From Closterium sp. NIES-65 (taxonomy: Eukaryota > Streptophyta > Zygnematophyceae > Desmidiales > Closteriaceae): DNA of 64,000 bases. Position numbers and translations under genes: made by a program. The DNA is taken from NCBI GenBank assembly GCA_948144175.1, contig CANXME010002577.1, positions 119,955 to 183,954 of the forward strand, in the 5' to 3' direction. Shown here one piece after another: positions 49,571-63,700 of the stretch; the first letter of the stretch is position 1; every line of letters starts with the position of its first letter. The notes beneath the pieces were generated by a model. The model was not told the DNA's origin. It saw only the letters and a program-made list of their open reading frames with translations, and searched no databases.

Positions 49571-51864
49571 TGTGTTAAACCCACCGTGTGTTCAACCCAC
49601 CGTGTGTTCAACCCACGGTATGCTGAACCCACCGTGTGTTCAACCCACCGTGTGTTCAACCCACCGTGTGTTCAACCCACCGTATGTTCAACCCACCGTG
49701 TGTTCAACCCACCGTGTGTTAAACCTACCGTATGTTCAACCCACCGTGTGTTTAACCCACCGTGTGTTAAACCCACCGTGTGTTCAACCCACCGTGTGTT
49801 CAACCCACCGTGTGTTCAACCCACCGTCTGTACAACCCACCGTGTGTTCAACCCACCGTGTGTACAACCCACCGTGTGTTCAACCCACCGTGTGTTCAAC
49901 CCACCGTGTGTACAACCCACCGTGTTTTCAACCCACCATGTGTTAAACCTACTGTGTGTTCAACCCACCGTGTGTTCAACCCACCGTGTTTACAACCCAC
50001 TGTGTGTTAAACCCACCGTGTGTTAAACCTTTCGTGTGTTCAACCCACCGTCTGTTCAACCCACCGTTTGTTCAACCCACCGTGTCTTCAACGCACCGTG
50101 TGTTCAACCCACCGTGTATTCAAACTACCGTGTGTTCATCCCACCGTGTGTTCAACCCACCGTTTGTTCAACCCACTGTGTGTTCCACGCACCGTGTGTT
50201 CAACCCACCGTATGTTCAACCCACCGTGTGATCAGCCCACCTTATGTTCAACCCACCGTGTGTTCAACCCACCGTGTGTTCCACCCACCGTGTGTTCAAC
50301 GCACCATGTGTTGAACCCACCTTGTTTGAACCCACCGTGTGTTCAACCCACTGTGTGTACAACCCACCGTGTGTTCAACCCACCGTGTGTACAACCCACC
50401 GTGTGTTCAACCCACCGTGTGTTAAACCCACCGTGTGTTAAGCCTACCGTGTGTTCAACCCACCGTGTGTTCAACCCACCGTGTGTTCAACCCACCGTGT
50501 GTTCAACCCACCGTGTGTTAAACCCACCGTGTATTAAACCTACCGTGTGTTCAACCCACGGTGTGTTAAACCCACCGTGTGTTCAACCCACCGTGTGTTC
50601 AACCCACCGTGTGTTCAACCCACCATGTGTTCAACCCACTGTGTGTTCAACCCACCGTGTGTTCAACCCACCGTGTGTTAAACCTACCGTGTGTTCAAAC
50701 CCACCGTTTGCTGAACCCACCCTGTGTTAAACCTACCGTGTGTTAAACCCACCGTGTGTTCAACCTACGGTGTGTTCAACCCACCGTGTGTTCAACCCAC
50801 CGTGTGTTAAACCCACCATGTGTTCAACCCACCGTGTGTCAAGCCCACCGTGTGTTAAGCCTACCGTGTGTTCAACCCACCGTGTGTTCAACCCACCGTG
50901 TATTCAACCCACCGTGTGTTCAACCTATCGTGTGTTCAACACACCGTGTGTTCAACCCACCTTGTGTTCAACCCACCCTGTGTTAAACCCACCGTGTATT
51001 AAACCTGCCGTGTGTTAAACCCACCGTGTGTTCAACCCACCATGTGTTCAACCAACTGTGTGTTAAACCTACCGTGTGTTCAACCCACCGTGTGTTCAAC
51101 CCACCGTGTGTTCAACCCACCGTGTGTTCAATCCACCGTGTGTTCAACCCACCGTGTGTTCAATCTACCGTGTGTTCAACCCACCGTGTGTTAAACCTAC
51201 CGTGTGTTCAACCCACCGTGTGTTCAACCTACCGTGTGTTCAATCTACCGTGTGTTCAACCCACCGTGTGTTTAATCTACCGTGTGTTCAACCCACCGTG
51301 TGTTAAACCTACCCTGTGTTTAACCCACCGTGTGTTCAACCCACCGTGTGTTCAACCCACCATGTGTTCAACCCACCGTGTGTTCAACCCACCGTGTGTT
51401 CAATCCACCGTGTGTTCAACCCACCGTGTGTTCAACCCACCGTGTGTTCAACCCACCGTGTGTTCAACCCACCGTGTGTTCAACCAACCGTGTGTTCAAT
51501 CCACAGAGTGTTCAACCCACCGTGTGTTCAACCCACCGTGTGTTCAACCTATCGTGTGTTCAACCCACCGTGTGTTCAACCCACCGTGTGTTCAACCCTC
51601 CGTGTGTTCAACCTACCGTGTGTTCGACCTACCGTGTGTTCAACCCACGGTGTGTTCAACCTACCGTGTGTTCAACCTACCGTGCGTTCAACCCACCGTG
51701 TGTTAAACCCACCGTGTGTTCAACGCACCGTGTTTTCAACCCACCGTGTGTTCAACGCACCGTGTGTTCCACCCACCGTGTGTTCAACGCATCGTGTGTT
51801 CCACCCACCGTGTGTTCAATGCACCGTGTGTTCCTCCCACCGTGTGTTCAACCTACCGTGTGTT

Positions 51865-54800
51865 CAACCCACCGTGTGTTCCACCCACCGTGTGTTCAAC
51901 GCACCGTGTGTTCAACCCACCGTGTGTTCAACGCACCGTGTGTTCAACCCACCGTGTGTTCAACCCACCGTGTGTTCAACCCACTGTGTGTTCAACCCAC
52001 CGTGTGTTCAACCCACCGTGTGTTCAACCCACCGTGTGTTCAACCCACCGTGTGTTCAACCCACCGTGTGTTAAACCTACCGTGTGTTCAACCCACCGTG
52101 TGTTCAACCTACCGTGTGTTCAACCCATCGTGTGTTCAACCTACCGTGTGTTCAATCTACCGTGTGTTCAACCCACCGTGTGTTAAACCTACCCTGTGTT
52201 AAACCCACCGTGTGTTAAACCTACCCTGTGTTCAACCTACCGTGTGTTCAACCCACCGTGTGTTCAACCCACCGTGTGTTCAACCCAACGTGTGTTCAAC
52301 CCACCGTGTGTTCAACCCACCATGTGTTCAACCCACCGTGTGTTCAACCCACCATGTGTTCAACCCACCATGTGTTCAACCCACCGTGTGTTCAACCCAC
52401 CGTGTGTTCAACCCACCGTGTGATCAACCCACCGTGTGTTCAACCCACCGTGTGTTCAACCCACCGTGTGTTAAACCCACCATGTGTTTAACCCACCGTG
52501 TGTTCAACCTACCGTGTGTTAAACCTACCCTGTGTTTAACCCACCGTGCGTTCAACCCACTGTGCGTTCAACCCACTCTGTGTTTAACCGACAATGTGTT
52601 AAACCCACCGTGTGTTCAACCCACCGTGTGTTCAACCCACCGTGTGTTCAACCCACCGTGTGTTCAACCCACCGTGTGTTCAACCCACCGTGTGTTCAAC
52701 CCACCGTGTGTTCAACCCACCATGTGTTCAACCCACCGTGTGTTCAACCCACCATGTGTTCAACCCACCATGTGTTCAACCCACCGTGTGTTCAACCCAC
52801 CGTGTGTTCAACCCACCGTGTGATCAACCCACCGTGTGTTCAACCCACCGTGTGTTCAACCCACCGTGTGTTAAACCCACCATGTGTTTAACCCACCGTG
52901 TGTTCAACCTACCGTGTGTTAAACCCACCATGTGTTTAACCCACCGTGCGTTCAACCCACTGTGCGTTCAACCCACTCTGTGTTTAACCGACAATGTGTT
53001 AAACCCACCGTGTGTTCAACCCACCGTGTGTTCAACCCACCGTGTGTTCAACCCACCGTGTGTTCAACCCACCGTGTGTTCAACCCACCGTGTGTTCAAC
53101 CCACCGTGTGTTCAACCCACCATGTGTTCAACCCACCGTGTGTTCAACCCACCATGTGTTCAACCCACCGTGTGTTCAACCCACCGTGTGTTCAACCCAC
53201 CGTGTGTTCAACCCACCGTGTGTTCAACCCACCGTGTGTTCAACCCACCGTGTGTTCAACCCACCGTGTGTTCAACCCACCGTGTGTTAAACCCACCGTG
53301 TGTTAAACCCACCGTGTGTTCAACCCACCGTGTGTTCAACCCACCGTGTGTAAAACCCACCGTGTGTTCAACCCACCGTGTGTTCAACCCACCGTGTGTT
53401 CAACCCATCGTGCGTTCAACCCACTGTGCGTTCAACCCACTGTGTGTTTAACCGACAATATGTTAAACCCACCGTGTGTTCAACCCACCGTGTGTTCAAC
53501 CCACCGTGTGTTAAACCCACCGTGTGTTCAACCCACCGTGTGTTCAACCCACCGTGTGTTCAACCCACCGTGTGTTCAACCCACCGTGTGTTCAACCCAC
53601 CGTGTGTTCGACCCACCGTGTGTTCAACCCACCGTAAGTTCAACCCACCGTGTGTTCAACCCACCGTGTGTTCAACCCACCGTGTGTTCAACCCACCGTG
53701 TGTTCAACCTACCGTGTGTTCAACCCATCGTGTGTTCAACCTACCGTGTGTTCAATCTACCGTGTGTTCAACCCACCGTGTGTTCCACCCACCGTGTGTT
53801 CAACGCACCGTGTGTTCAACCCACCGTGTGTTCAACGCACCGTGTGTTCAACCCACCGTGTGTTCAACCCACCGTGTGTTCAACCCACTGTGTGTTCAAC
53901 CCACCGTGTGTTCAACCCACCGTGTGTTCAACCCACCGTGTGTTCAACCCACCGTGTGTTCAACCCACCGTGTGTTAAACCTACCGTGTGTTCAACCCAC
54001 CGTGTGTTCAACCTACCGTGTGTTCAACCCATCGTGTGTTCAACCTACCGTGTGTTCAATCTACCGTGTGTTCAACCCACCGTGTGTTAAACCTACCCTG
54101 TGTTAAACCCACCGTGTGTTAAACCTACCCTGTGTTCAACCTACCGTGTGTTCAACCCACCGTGTGTTCAACCCACCGTGTGTTCAACCCAACGTGTGTT
54201 CAACCCACCGTGTGTTCAACCCACCATGTGTTCAACCCACCGTGTGTTCAACCCACCATGTGTTCAACCCACCATGTGTTCAACCCACCGTGTGTTCAAC
54301 CCACCGTGTGTTCAACCCACCGTGTGATCAACCCACCGTGTGTTCAACCCACCGTGTGTTCAACCCACCGTGTGTTAAACCCACCATGTGTTTAACCCAC
54401 CGTGTGTTCAACCTACCGTGTGTTAAACCTACCCTGTGTTTAACCCACCGTGCGTTCAACCCACTGTGCGTTCAACCCACTCTGTGTTTAACCGACAATG
54501 TGTTAAACCCACCGTGTGTTCAACCCACCGTGTGTTCAACCCACCGTGTGTTCAACCCACCGTGTGTTCAACCCACCGTGTGTTCAACCCACCGTGTGTT
54601 CAACCCACCGTGTGTTCAACCCACCATGTGTTCAACCCACCGTGTGTTCAACCCACCATGTGTTCAACCCACCATGTGTTCAACCCACCGTGTGTTCAAC
54701 CCACCGTGTGTTCAACCCACCGTGTGATCAACCCACCGTGTGTTCAACCCACCGTGTGTTCAACCCACCGTGTGTTAAACCCACCATGTGTTTAACCCAC

Positions 54801-56100
54801 CGTGTGTTCAACCTACCGTGTGTTAAACCTACCCTGTGTTTAACCCACCGTGCGTTCAACCCACTGTGCGTTCAACCCACTCTGTGTTTAACCGACAATG
54901 TGTTAAACCCACCGTGTGTTCAACCCACCGTGTGTTCAACCCACCGTGTGTTCAACCCACCGTGTGTTCAACCCACCGTGTGTTCAACCCACCGTGTGTT
55001 CAACCCACCGTGTGTTCAACCCACCATGTGTTCAACCCACCGTGTGTTCAACCCACCATGTGTTCAACCCACCATGTGTTCAACCCACCGTGTGTTCAAC
55101 CCACCGTGTGTTCAACCCACCGTGTGATCAACCCACCGTGTGTTCAACCCACCGTGTGTTCAACCCACCGTGTGTTAAACCCACCATGTGTTTAACCCAC
55201 CGTGTGTTCAACCTACCGTGTGTTAAACCCACCATGTGTTTAACCCACCGTGCGTTCAACCCACTGTGCGTTCAACCCACTCTGTGTTTAACCGACAATG
55301 TGTTAAACCCACCGTGTGTTCAACCCACCGTGTGTTCAACCCACCGTGTGTTCAACCCACCGTGTGTTCAACCCACCGTGTGTTCAACCCACCGTGTGTT
55401 CAACCCACCGTGTGTTCAACCCACCATGTGTTCAACCCACCGTGTGTTCAACCCACCATGTGTTCAACCCACCGTGTGTTCAACCCACCGTGTGTTCAAC
55501 CCACCGTGTGTTCAACCCACCGTGTGTTCAACCCACCGTGTGTTCAACCCACCGTGTGTTCAACCCACCGTGTGTTCAACCCACCGTGTGTTCAACCCAC
55601 CGTGTGTTAAACCCACCGTGTGTTAAACCCACCGTGTGTTCAACCCACCGTGTGTTCAACCCACCGTGTGTAAAACCCACCGTGTGTTCAACCCACCGTG
55701 TGTTCAACCCACCGTGTGTTCAACCCATCGTGCGTTCAACCCACTGTGCGTTCAACCCACTGTGTGTTTAACCGACAATATGTTAAACCCACCGTGTGTT
55801 CAACCCACCGTGTGTTCAACCCACCGTGTGTTAAACCCACCGTGTGTTCAACCCACCGTGTGTTCAACCCACCGTGTGTTCAACCCACCGTGTGTTCAAC
55901 CCACCGTGTGTTCAACCCACCGTGTGTTCGACCCACCGTGTGTTCAACCCACCGTAAGTTCAACCCACCGTGTGTTCAACCCACCGTGTGTTCAACCCAC
56001 CGTGTGTTCAACCCACCGTGTGTTCAACCCACCGTGTGTTCAACCCACCGTGTGTTCAACCCACCGTGTGTTCAACCCACCGTGTGTTCAACCCACCGTG
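51865..56100 (+). repeat. 400-bp higher-order repeat of satellite B in two blocks
   Basis: A 25-monomer (400-bp) unit repeats with little change. Its marker ACCGACAATGTG has its GAC at 52590 and 52990 in the first block and at 54494, 54894 and 55294 in the second. The related ACCGACAATATG marker is at 53454 and 55774, 2320 bp apart. The start of the first block (GTTCCACCC at 51878) is matched at 53782, so the whole block was also duplicated at an offset of 1904 bp (119 monomers). Confidence 0.85.
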
Positions 56101-57794
56101 TGTTCAACCCACCGTGTGTTCAACCCATCGTGTGTTAAACCCACCGTGTGTTAAACCCACCGTGTGTTCAACCCACCGTGTGTTCAACCCACCGTGTGTT
56201 AAACCCACCGTATGTTCAACCCACCGTGTGTTCAACCCACCGTGTGTTCAACCCACCGTATGTTCAACCCACCGTGTGTTCAACCCACCATGTGTACAAC
56301 CCACCGTGTGTTCAACCCACCGTGTGTTCAACCCACCGTGTGTACAACCCACCGTGTTTTCAACCCACCGTGTGTTAAACCTACTGTGTGTTCAACCCAC
56401 CGTGTGTTCAACCCACCGTGTTTACAACCCACCGTGTGTTAAACCCACCGTGTGTTACACCATTCGTGTGTTCAACCCTTAGTGTGTTCAACCCACCGTG
56501 TGTTCAACCCACCGTGTGTTCAACCCACCGTGTGTTTAACCCACCGTGTGTTCAACCCACCGTGTCTTAAACCTACCGTGTGTTCAACCCACCGTGTGTT
56601 CAACCCACCGTGTGTTCAACCCACCGTGTGTTCAACCCACCGTGTGTTCAACCCACCGTGTATTCAACCCACCGTGTGTTAAACCCACCGTGTGTTCAAC
56701 CCACCGTGTGTTAAACCTACTGTGTGTTCAACCCACCGTGTGTTCAACCCACCGTGTGTTCAACCCACCGTGTGTTAAACCCACCGTGTCTTCAACCCAC
56801 CGTGTGTTCAACCCACCGTGTGTTCAACCCACCGTGCGTTAAACCCACCGTGTGTTAAACCCACCGTGTGTTAAGCCTACCGTGTGTTCAACCCACCGTG
56901 TGTTCAACCCACCGTGTGTTCAACCCACCGTGTGTTAAACCCACCGTGTGTTAAACCCACCGTGTGTTTAGCCTACCGTGTGTTCAACCCACCGAATGTT
57001 CAACCCACCGTGTGTTCAACCCACCGTGTGTTAAACCCACCGTGTATTAAACCTACCGTGTGTTCAACCCACCGTGTGTTAAACCCACCGTGTGTTCAAC
57101 CCACCGTGTGTTAAACCCACCGTGTGTTCAACCCACCGTGTGTTCAACCCACCGTGTGTTCAACCCACCGTGTGTTCAACCCACCGTGTGTTAAACCTAC
57201 CGTGTGTTCAACCCACCGTGTCTTCAAACCCACCGTTTGTTGAACCCACCCTGTGTTAAACCTACCGTGTGTTAAACCCACCGTGTGTTCAACCTACGGT
57301 GTGTTCAACCCACCGTGTGTTCAACCCACCGTGTGTTCAACCCACCGTGTGTTCAACCCACCGTGTGTTCAACCCACCGTGTGTTCAACCCACCGTGTGT
57401 TCAACCCACCGTGTGTTCAACCCACCGTGTGTTCAACCCACCGTGTGTTCATCCCACCGTGTGTTCAACCCACCGTGTGTTAAACCCACCGTGTGTTAAA
57501 CCCACCGTGTGTTCAACCCACCGTGTGTTCAACCCACCGTGTGTTAAACCCACCGTGTGTTCAACCCACCGTGTGTTCAACCCACCGTGTGTTCAACCCA
57601 CCGTGTGTTCAACCCACCGTGTGTTCAACCCACCGTGTGTTCAACCCACCGTGTGTTCAACCCACCATGTGTTCAACCCACCGTGTGTTCAACCCACCAT
57701 GTGTTCAACCCACCGTGTAATCAACCCACCGTGTGTTCAACCCACCGTGTGTTCAATCTACCGTGTGTTCAACCCACCGTGTGTTTAACCCACC

Positions 57795-60700
57795 GTGTGT
57801 TCAACCTACTGTGTGTTCAACCCACCGTGTGTTCAACCCACCGTGTGTTCAATCCACCGTGTGTTCAACCCATCGTGTGTTCAACCCACCGTGTGTTCAA
57901 CCTATCGTGTGTTCAACCCACCATGTGTTCAACCCACCGTGTGTTCAATCCACCGTGTGTTCAACCTACCGTGTGTTCAACCTACCGTGTGTTCAACCCA
58001 CCCTGTGTTCAACCTACCGTGTGTTCAACCCACCCTGTGTTCAACCTACCGTGTGTTCAACCTACCGTGCGTTCAACCCACCGTGTGTTAAACCCACCGT
58101 GTGTTCAACGCACCGTGTGTTCAACCCACCGTGTGTTCAACCCACCGTGTGTTCCACCCACCGTGTGTTCAACGCATCGTGTGTTCCACCCACCGTGTGT
58201 TCAACGCACCGTGTGTTCCACCCACCATGTGATCAACCCACCGTGTGTTCAACCCACCGTTTGTTCAACCCACCGTGTGTTCAACGCACCGTATGTTCAA
58301 CCCACCGTGTGTTCAAACTACCGTGTGTTCATCCCACTGAGTGTTCAACCCACCGTTTGTTCAACCCACTGTCTGTTCCACGCACTGTGTGTTGAACCCA
58401 CCGTGTGTTCAACCCACCGTGTGTTCCACCCACCGTTTGTTCAACGCACCATGTGTTGAACCCACCGTGTTTTGAACCCACCGTGGGTTCAACCCACCGT
58501 GTGTTCAACCCACCGTGTGTTCAACCCACCGTGTGTTCAACCCACCGTGTGTTCAACCCACCGTGTGTTCAACCTACCGTGTGTTCAACCCACCGTGTGT
58601 TAAACCCACCGTGTGTTCAACGCACCATGCGTTAAACCCACCATGTGTTCAACCTACCGTGTGTTCAACCCACCGTGTGTTCAACCCACCGTGTGTTAAA
58701 CCCACCGTATGTTCAACACACCGTGTGTTAAACCCACCGTGTGTTCAACCCACCGTGTGTTAAAACCACCGTGTGTTCAACCGACCGTTTGTTCAACCCA
58801 CCATGTGTTCAACCTACCGTGTGTTCAAACTACCGTGTGTTCATCCCACCGTGTGTTCAACCCACCGTGTGTTCAACCCACCGTGTGTTCAACCCACCGT
58901 GTGTTAAACCCACCGTGTGTTAAACCCACCGTGTGTTCAACCCACCGTGTGTTCAACCCACCGTGTGTTAAACCCACCGTATGTTCAACCCACCGTGTGT
59001 TCAACCCACCGTGTGTTCAACCCACCGTATGTTCAACCCACCGTGTGTTCAACCCACCGTGTGTACAACCCACCGTGTGTTCAACCCACTGTGTGTTCAA
59101 CCCACCGTGTGTACAACCCACCGTGTTTTCAACCCACCGTGTGTTAAACCTACTGTGTGTTCAACCCACCGTGTGTTCAACCCACCGTGTTTACAACCCA
59201 CCTTGTGTTAAACCTACTGTGTGTTAAACCCACCGTGTGTTCAAACCTTAGTGTGTTCAACCCACCGTGTGTTCAACCCACCGTGTGTTCAACCCACCGT
59301 GTGTTTAACCCACCGTGTGTTCAACCCACCGTGTGTTCAACCCACCGTGTGTTCAACCCACCGTGTGTTCAACCCACCGTGTGTTCAACTCACCGTGTGT
59401 TCAACCCACCGTGTGTTCAACCCACCGTGTATTCAACCCACCGTGTGTTCAACTCACCGTGTGTTCAACCCACCGTGTGTTCAACCCACCGTGTGTTCAA
59501 ACCTTAGTGTGTTCAACCCACCGTGTGTTCAACCCACCGTGTGTTCAACCCACCGTGTGTTTAACCCACCGTGTGTTCAACCCACCGTGTGTTCAACCCA
59601 CCGTGTGTTCAACCCACCGTGTGTTCAACCCACCGTGTGTTCAACCCACCGTGTATTCAACCCACCGTGTGTTCAATTCACCGTGTGTTCAACCCACCGT
59701 GTGTTCAACCCACCGTGTGTTCAACCCACCGTGTGTTCAACCCACCGTGTGTTCAACCCACCGTGTGTTCAACCCACCGTGTGTTAAACCCACCGTGTGT
59801 TAAACCCACCGTGTGTTCAACCTACGGTGTGTTCAACCCACCGTGTGTTCAACCCACCGTGTGTTAAACCCACCATGTGTTAAACCCACCGTGTGTTAAG
59901 CCCACCGTGTGTTAAGCCTACCGTGTGTTCAACCCACCGTGTGTTCAACCCACCGTGTATTCAACCCACCGTGTGTTCAACCTATCGTGTGTTCAACACA
60001 CCGTGTGTTCAACCCACCGTGTGTTCAACCCACCCTGTGTTAAACCCACTGTGTATTAACCCTACCGTGTGTTAAACCCACCGTGTGTTCAACCCACCGT
60101 GTGTTAAACCCACTGTGTGTTTAAGCCACCGTGTGTTCAACCCACTGTGTGTTCAACCCACCGTGGGTTAAACCTACCGTGTGTTCAACCCACCGTGTGT
60201 TCAACCCATCGTGTGTTCAACCCACCGTGTGTTCAATCCACCGTGTGTTCAACCCACCGTGTGTTCAATCTACCGTGTGTTCAACCCATCGTGTGTTAAA
60301 CCTACCCTGTGTTTAACCCACCTTGTGTTCAACCCACCGTGTGTTCAACCCACCGTGTGTTCAACCCACCGTGTGTTCAACCCACCGTGTGTTCAATCTA
60401 CCGTGTGTTCAACCCACCGTGTGTTTAACCCACCGTGTGTTCAACCTACTGTGTGTTCAACCCACCGTGTGTTCAACCCACCGTGTGTTCAATCCACCGT
60501 GTGTTCAACCCATCGTGTGTTCAACCCACCGTGTGTTCAACCTATCGTGTGTTCAACCCACCATGTGTTCAACCCACCGTGTGTTCAATCCACCGTGTGT
60601 TCAACCCTACCGTGTGTTCAACCTACCGTGTGTTCAACCCACCGTGTGTTCAACCTACCGTGTGTTCAACCCACCCTGTGTTCAACCTACCGTGTGTTCA

Positions 60701-63700
60701 ACCTACCGTGCGTTCAACCCACCGTGTGTTAAACCCACCGTGTGTTCAACGCACTGTGTGTTCAACCCACCGTGTGTTCAACCCACCGTGTGTTCCACCC
60801 ACCGTGTGTTCAACGCATCGTGTGTTCCACCCACCGTGTGTTCAACGCACCGTGTGTTCCACCCACCATGTGATCAACCCACAGTGTGTTCAACCCACCG
60901 TTTGTTCAACCCACCGTGTGTTCAACGCACCGTATGTTCAACCCACCGTGTGTTCAAACTACCGTGTGTTCATCCCACTGAGTGTTCAACCCACCGTTTG
61001 TTCAACCCACTGTCTGTTCCACGCACTGTGTGTTGAACCCACCGTGTGTTCAACCCACCGTGTGTTCCACCCACCGTTTGTTCAACGCACCATGTGTTGA
61101 ACCCACCGTGTTTTGAACCCACCGTGGGTTCAACCCATCGTGTGTTCAACCCACCGTGTGTTCAACCCACCGTGTGTTCAACCCACCGTGTGTTCAACCC
61201 ACCGTGTGTTCAACCTACCGTGTGTTCAACCCACCGTGTGTTAAACCCACCGCGTGTTCAACGCACCATGCGTTAAACCCACCATGTGTTCAACCTACCG
61301 TGTGTTCAACCCACCGTGTGTTCAACCCACCGTGTGTTAAACCCACCGTATGTTCAACACACCGTGTGTTAAACCCACCGTGTGTTCAACCCACCGTGTC
61401 TTAAAACCACCGTGTGTTCAACCGACCGTTTGTTCAACCCACCATGTGTTCAACCTACCGTGTGTTCAAACTACCGTGTGTTCATCCCACCGTGTGTTCA
61501 ACCCACCGTGTGTTCAACCCACCGTGTGTTCAACCCACCGTGTGTTAAACCCACCGTGTGTTAAACCCACCGTGTGTTCAACCCACTGTGTGTTCAACCC
61601 ACCGTGTGTTAAACCCACCGTATGTTCAACCCACCGTGTGTTCAACCCACCGTGTGTTCAACCCACCGTATGTTCAACCCACCGTGTGTTCAACCCACCG
61701 TGTGTACAACCCACCGTGTGTTCAACCCACTGTGTGTTCAACCCACCGTGTGTACAACCCACCGTGTTTTCAACCCACCGTGTGTTAAACCTACTGTGTG
61801 TTCAACCCACCGTGTGTTCAACCCACCGTGTTTACAACCCACCTTGTGTTAAACCTACTGTGTGTTAAACCCACCGTGTGTTCAAACCTTAGTGTGTTCA
61901 ACCCACCGTGTGTTCCACCCACCGTGTGTTCAACCCACCGTGTGTTTAACCCACCGTGTGTTCAACCCACCGTGTGTTCAACCCACCGTGTGTTCAACCC
62001 ACCGTGTGTTCAACCCACCGTGTGTTAAACCCACCGTATGTTCAACACACCGTGTGTTAAACCCACCGTGTGTTCAACCCACCGTGTGTTAAAACCACCG
62101 TGTGTTAAAACCACCGTGTGTTCAACCGACCGTTTGTTCAACCCACCATGTGTTCAACCTACCGTGTGTTCAAACTACCGTGTGTTCATCCCACCGTGTG
62201 TTCAACCCACCGTGTGTTCAACCCACCGTGTGTTCAACCCACCGTGTGTTAAACCCACCGTGTGTTAAACCCACCGTGTGTTCAACCCACCGTGTGTTCA
62301 ACCCACCGTGTGTTAAACCCACCGTATGTTCAACCCACTGTGTGTTCAACCCACCGTGTGTTCAACCCACCGTATGTTCAACCCACCGTGTGTTCAACCC
62401 ACCGTGTGTACAACCCACCGTGTGTTCAACCCACTGTGTGTTCAACCCACCGTGTGTACAACCCACCGTGTTTTCAACCCACCGTGTGTTAAACCTACTG
62501 TGTGTTCAACCCACCGTGTGTTCAACCCACCGTGTTTACAACCCACCTTGTGTTAAACCTACTGTGTGTTAAACCCACCGTGTGTTCAAACCTTAGTGTG
62601 TTCAACCCACCGTGTGTTCCACCCACCGTGTGTTCAACCCACCGTGTGTTCAACCCACCGTGTGTTCAACCCACCGTGTGTTAAACCCACCGTGTGTTCA
62701 ACCCACCGTGTGTTCAACCCACCGTGTGTTCAACCCATCGTGCGTTCAACCCACTGTGCGTTCAACCCACTGTGTGTTTAACCGACAATGTGTTAAACCC
62801 ACCGTGTGTTCAACCCACCGTGTGTTCAACCCACCGTGTGTTCAACCCACCGTGTGTTCAACCCATCGTGCGTTCAACCCACTGTGCGTTCAACCCAATG
62901 TGTGTTTAACCGACAATGTGTTAAACCCACCGAGTGTTCAACCCACCGTGTGTTCAACCCACCGTGTGTTAAACCCACCGTGTGTTCAACCCACCGTGTG
63001 TTCAACCCACCGTGTGTTCAACCCACCGTGTGTTCAACCTACCATGTGTTCAACCCACCGTGTGTTCAACCCACCGTGTGTTCAACCCACCGTGTGTTCA
63101 ACCCACCGTGTGTTCAACCCACCGTGTGTTCAACCCACCGTGTGTTCAACCCACCGTGTGTTCAACCCACCGTGTGTTCAACCCACCGTGTGTTCAACCC
63201 ACCGTGTGTTCAACCCACCGTGTGTTCAACCCACCGTGTGTTCAACCCACCGTGTGTTCAACCCACCGTGTGTTCAACCTATCGTGTGTTCAACCCACCA
63301 TGTGTTCAACCCACCGTGTGTTCAATCCACCGTTTGTTCAACCCTACCGTGTGTTCAACCTACCGTGTGTTCAACCCACCGTGTGTTCAACCTACCGTGT
63401 GTTCAACCCACCCTGTGTTCAACCTACCGTGTGTTCAACCTACCGTGCGTTCAACCCACCGTGTGTTAAACCCACCGTGTGTTCAACGCACCGTGTGTTC
63501 AACCCACCGTGTGTTCAACCCACCGTGTGTTCCACCCACCGTGTGTTCAACGCATCGTGTGTTCCACCCACCGTGTGTTCAACGCACCGTGTGTTCCACC
63601 CACCATGTGATCAACCCACCGTGTGTTCAACCCACCGTTTGTTCAACCCACCGTGTGTTCAACGCACCGTATGTTCAACCCACCGTGTGTTCAAACTACC

